Shown in pieces: positions 14,520-16,047 of a stretch of 16,047 bases of DNA (its first letter is position 1; each line of letters begins with the position of its first letter). A program made the translations under genes and the position numbers. The DNA is from UBA1081 sp045658165. GTDB lineage: Bacteria; Bacillota; Clostridia; Oscillospirales; Acutalibacteraceae. The stretch is taken from NCBI GenBank assembly GCA_045658165.1, contig JAZOUN010000141.1:1-16047 (forward strand), given 5' to 3'. The notes under the pieces were generated by a model that saw only the letters and a program-made list of their open reading frames with translations, had not been told where the DNA came from and searched no databases.

Positions 14520-14762
14520 ATGGCACGTATTATTGACGGTAAACAAATGAATATGGTTGGCGGTAACGTAAAAAAATTCAGAAAACTACGAAAGATGAGC
14601 CAACAGGAATTGGCTGACAAACTGGAGCTTATGGCAATTTATGTTTGCAGAGGTTCTGTCTCCCGAATTGAAGATAAATCCAGAACAGTTACTGATATCG
14701 AGCTTTACGGTATTGCAAAAGTGCTGAATGTGGAAATAAGCGAATTATTTGAAATAATATGA
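14520..14762 (+). CDS. small Cro/CI (XRE)-family transcriptional regulator
   Basis: An 80-residue protein consisting almost only of a helix-turn-helix domain of the XRE family. Residues about 14-33 (NVKKFRKLRKMSQQELADKL) form the first helices; SRIEDKSRTVTDIEL (about 48-62) covers the region after the recognition helix, and the domain ends with AKVLNVEISELFEII. The VCRGSVSRIE version of the recognition segment is a common Clostridia variant. It has no ligand or protease domain. The ribosome site is weak (GAAAG), suggesting low expression. It is divergent from the LRR-dockerin gene over a 119-bp region with two palindromes, so control of itself and of that gene is likely (inference). A downstream hairpin separates it from groEL. 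Confidence 0.85.
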   Translation: MARIIDGKQMNMVGGNVKKFRKLRKMSQQELADKLELMAIYVCRGSVSRIEDKSRTVTDIELYGIAKVLNVEISELFEII

Positions 14763-14799
14763 AAAACGCAGGCACCACTTTTTTGGTCGTGTCTGCGTT
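14762..14799 (-). terminator. hairpin terminator between regulator and groEL
   Basis: AACGCAGGCAC pairs with GTGTCTGCGTT (one G-U pair), flanked on the left by five A, which gives a T-run on the minus strand. It fits a terminator for groEL; the plus-strand T-run (TTAATTTTAT) is weaker but may also end the regulator transcript. The stem closely copies that of 13200-13223. Confidence 0.75.
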
Positions 14800-14810
14800 A
14801 ATTTTATGCA

Positions 14811-14854
14811 ATTAATTATAAATTGTACATTATAAATTGTACATTGAATTAATA
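14811..14854. repeat. short relative of the inverted-repeat element, with a tandem 14-bp repeat
   Basis: TATAAATTGTACAT occurs twice in direct succession (14817-14830 and 14831-14844), flanked by ATTAATT on the left and AATTAAT on the right. The right half, TAAATTGTACATTG plus AATTAA, matches the right end of the element at 6551-6577 with two bases missing. It looks like a rearranged or partial copy. It includes the stop codon of groEL (14849-14851). Confidence 0.65.
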
Positions 14855-16047
14855 CATTCCGCCGCCCTGAGCTGCTGCTGCCATTGCTGCTGCCTGAGCT
14901 GCATCTGCTGCGGGATCGGGCTTGTCAGCAACGAGTGATTCTGTTGTAAGAACCATTGCTGCAACGCTTGATGCGTTCTGAAGAGCACTTCTTGTAACCT
15001 TTGTGGGGTCAAGGATGCCTGCTTCAGCCATATCTGTGTAATCTTCTGTAGCGAAGTTGAAGCCGTAACCTGTTTTGCCGCTGCGGAGAATGCCGTCGAT
15101 GATAACTGAGCCTTCAAGACCTGCATTAGCTGCAATCTGTCTGATGGGAGCTTCAAGTCCCTTGAGAACAATTGCTACACCTGTCTTTTCGTCGCCTGTT
15201 GTTTCATCAAGAAGAGCCTTGACTGCGGGAGCTGCGTTGAGAAGAGCGATACCGCCGCCTGCAACGTAACCTTCTTCAACAGCTGCCTTTGTAGCTGCAA
15301 GAGCGTCTTCGATACGGAGCTTCTGTTCTTTCATTTCGATTTCTGTAGCAGCACCGACGTGGATAACTGCAACACCGCCTGAAAGCTTTGCAAGTCTTTC
15401 CTGAAGCTTTTCACGGTCGAAATCTGATGTTGTTTCAGCAATCTGAGACTTGATCTGACCGATTCTGCCCTTGATTTCTGCTACATCACCTGCACCGTCA
15501 ACGATGATTGTGTTTTCCTTTGTAATTTTAACCTGCTTTGCACGACCAAGCTGTGTAAGCTGAGTATCCTTAAGCTCAAGACCGAGGTCAGAAGTGATAA
15601 CTTCACCGCCTGTAAGGATAGCAATATCCTTGAGCATTTCTTTTCTTCTGTCACCGAATCCGGGAGCCTTGACAGCGATACATGTGAATGTACCACGGAG
15701 TTTGTTTACAAGGATTGTTGAAAGAGCTTCGCCCTCAACATCTTCTGCAACGATAACAAGCTTCTTTCCTGCCTGAACAAGCTGTTCAAGGAGAGGAAGA
15801 ACTTCCTGAATGTTTGAAATCTTCTTATCTGTGATAAGAATGAAAGCATCGTCAATAACTGCTTCCATTTTATCTGTATCAGTTACCATATAAGGTGAGA
15901 TGTAACCACGGTCAAATTGCATACCCTCAACTACATCGCAGCTTGTTTCTGCAGTTTTGCTTTCTTCAACTGTAATAACACCATCTGCAGTAACCTTTTC
16001 CATTGCTTCTGCAATAAGTTTACCAACGTTTGCGTCTGCTGCTGAAA
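14849..16047 (-). CDS. groEL: chaperonin GroEL, N-terminus outside the window
   Basis: GroEL is the 60-kDa ATP-dependent folding chamber of the cytosol. About 399 residues of the C-terminal part are present; the reading frame runs open to the window edge, so the ATG at 16003 is internal. The segment begins SAADANVGKLIAEAMEKV, matching the region near residue 150 of the E. coli protein, so about 150 residues are missing. Conserved parts include VVEGMQFDRGYISPY, the apical domain with GEALSTILVNKLRG and APGFGDRRKEML, and RIEDALAATKAAVEEG containing the aspartate equivalent to the ATPase residue Asp398. The tail is alanine-rich and ends AAAQGGGMY, with only one GGM unit. groES would be expected upstream, beyond the window. 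The stop codon lies in the intergenic repeat copy. Confidence 0.97.
   Translation of the reverse strand, partial: SAADANVGKLIAEAMEKVTADGVITVEESKTAETSCDVVEGMQFDRGYISPYMVTDTDKMEAVIDDAFILITDKKISNIQEVLPLLEQLVQAGKKLVIVAEDVEGEALSTILVNKLRGTFTCIAVKAPGFGDRRKEMLKDIAILTGGEVITSDLGLELKDTQLTQLGRAKQVKITKENTIIVDGAGDVAEIKGRIGQIKSQIAETTSDFDREKLQERLAKLSGGVAVIHVGAATEIEMKEQKLRIEDALAATKAAVEEGYVAGGGIALLNAAPAVKALLDETTGDEKTGVAIVLKGLEAPIRQIAANAGLEGSVIIDGILRSGKTGYGFNFATEDYTDMAEAGILDPTKVTRSALQNASSVAAMVLTTESLVADKPDPAADAAQAAAMAAAAQGGGMY

Overview
The window looks like chromosomal DNA of a low-GC Firmicute, most likely a gut Clostridia member of the Oscillospiraceae/Ruminococcaceae type. The signs are strong GGAGG-type ribosome binding sites, AT-rich intergenic DNA with classic stem-plus-T-run terminators, a Firmicute holA and RNase M5 gene, a BspA-type leucine-rich-repeat protein ending in a dockerin, a GPH-family sugar symporter and a short Cro/CI regulator. 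No rRNA, tRNA, CRISPR array, integrase or transposase gene was seen. The taxonomic placement is inference from gene style, not from a marker alignment.

Layout, left to right. Bases 1-70 look like the end of a dispersed intergenic repeat. Then come dCMP deaminase (111-608) and, 2 bases later, a cytosolic purple-acid-phosphatase-like metallophosphoesterase (611-2218), closed by a strong terminator. Two single-gene units follow: a stand-alone acyltransferase with the fold of 2-oxoacid dehydrogenase E2 but no lipoyl domain (2418-3347), and a CoA-transferase of the 4-hydroxybutyrate/butyryl-CoA:acetate family (3567-4868). A second, secreted metallophosphoesterase related to the first follows (4963-6411). 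A 97-bp element with 27-bp inverted ends (6481-6577) lies just before the next block.

That block (6620-11086) is a tightly packed run: SGNH/GDSL hydrolase, ComEC-like membrane protein, DNA polymerase III delta (holA) and an RNase M5-like Toprim protein. Gene junctions there are 3-base gaps or 4- to 14-base overlaps. A promoter that overlaps the last stop codon serves a small SipW-type exported protein (11130-11657). A bidirectional terminator separates this from a convergent GPH-family sugar symporter (11700-13127, minus).

The right part holds a divergent pair: a secreted LRR-dockerin protein (13231-14400, minus) and a small Cro/CI-type regulator (14520-14762, plus). They share a 119-bp control region with a consensus promoter and two palindromes built on TGTCTT half-sites. 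The window ends inside groEL (minus, N-terminus missing), whose stop codon lies in a second copy of the intergenic repeat.

Most of the window is ordinary housekeeping and metabolic content. The points most worth a second look are the ComEC protein with a metallo-beta-lactamase domain lacking its metal ligands, the regulator/LRR-dockerin pair with its palindromic operators, the inverted-repeat element and its relative at the groEL stop, and the cytosolic/secreted pair of PAP-like phosphoesterases.
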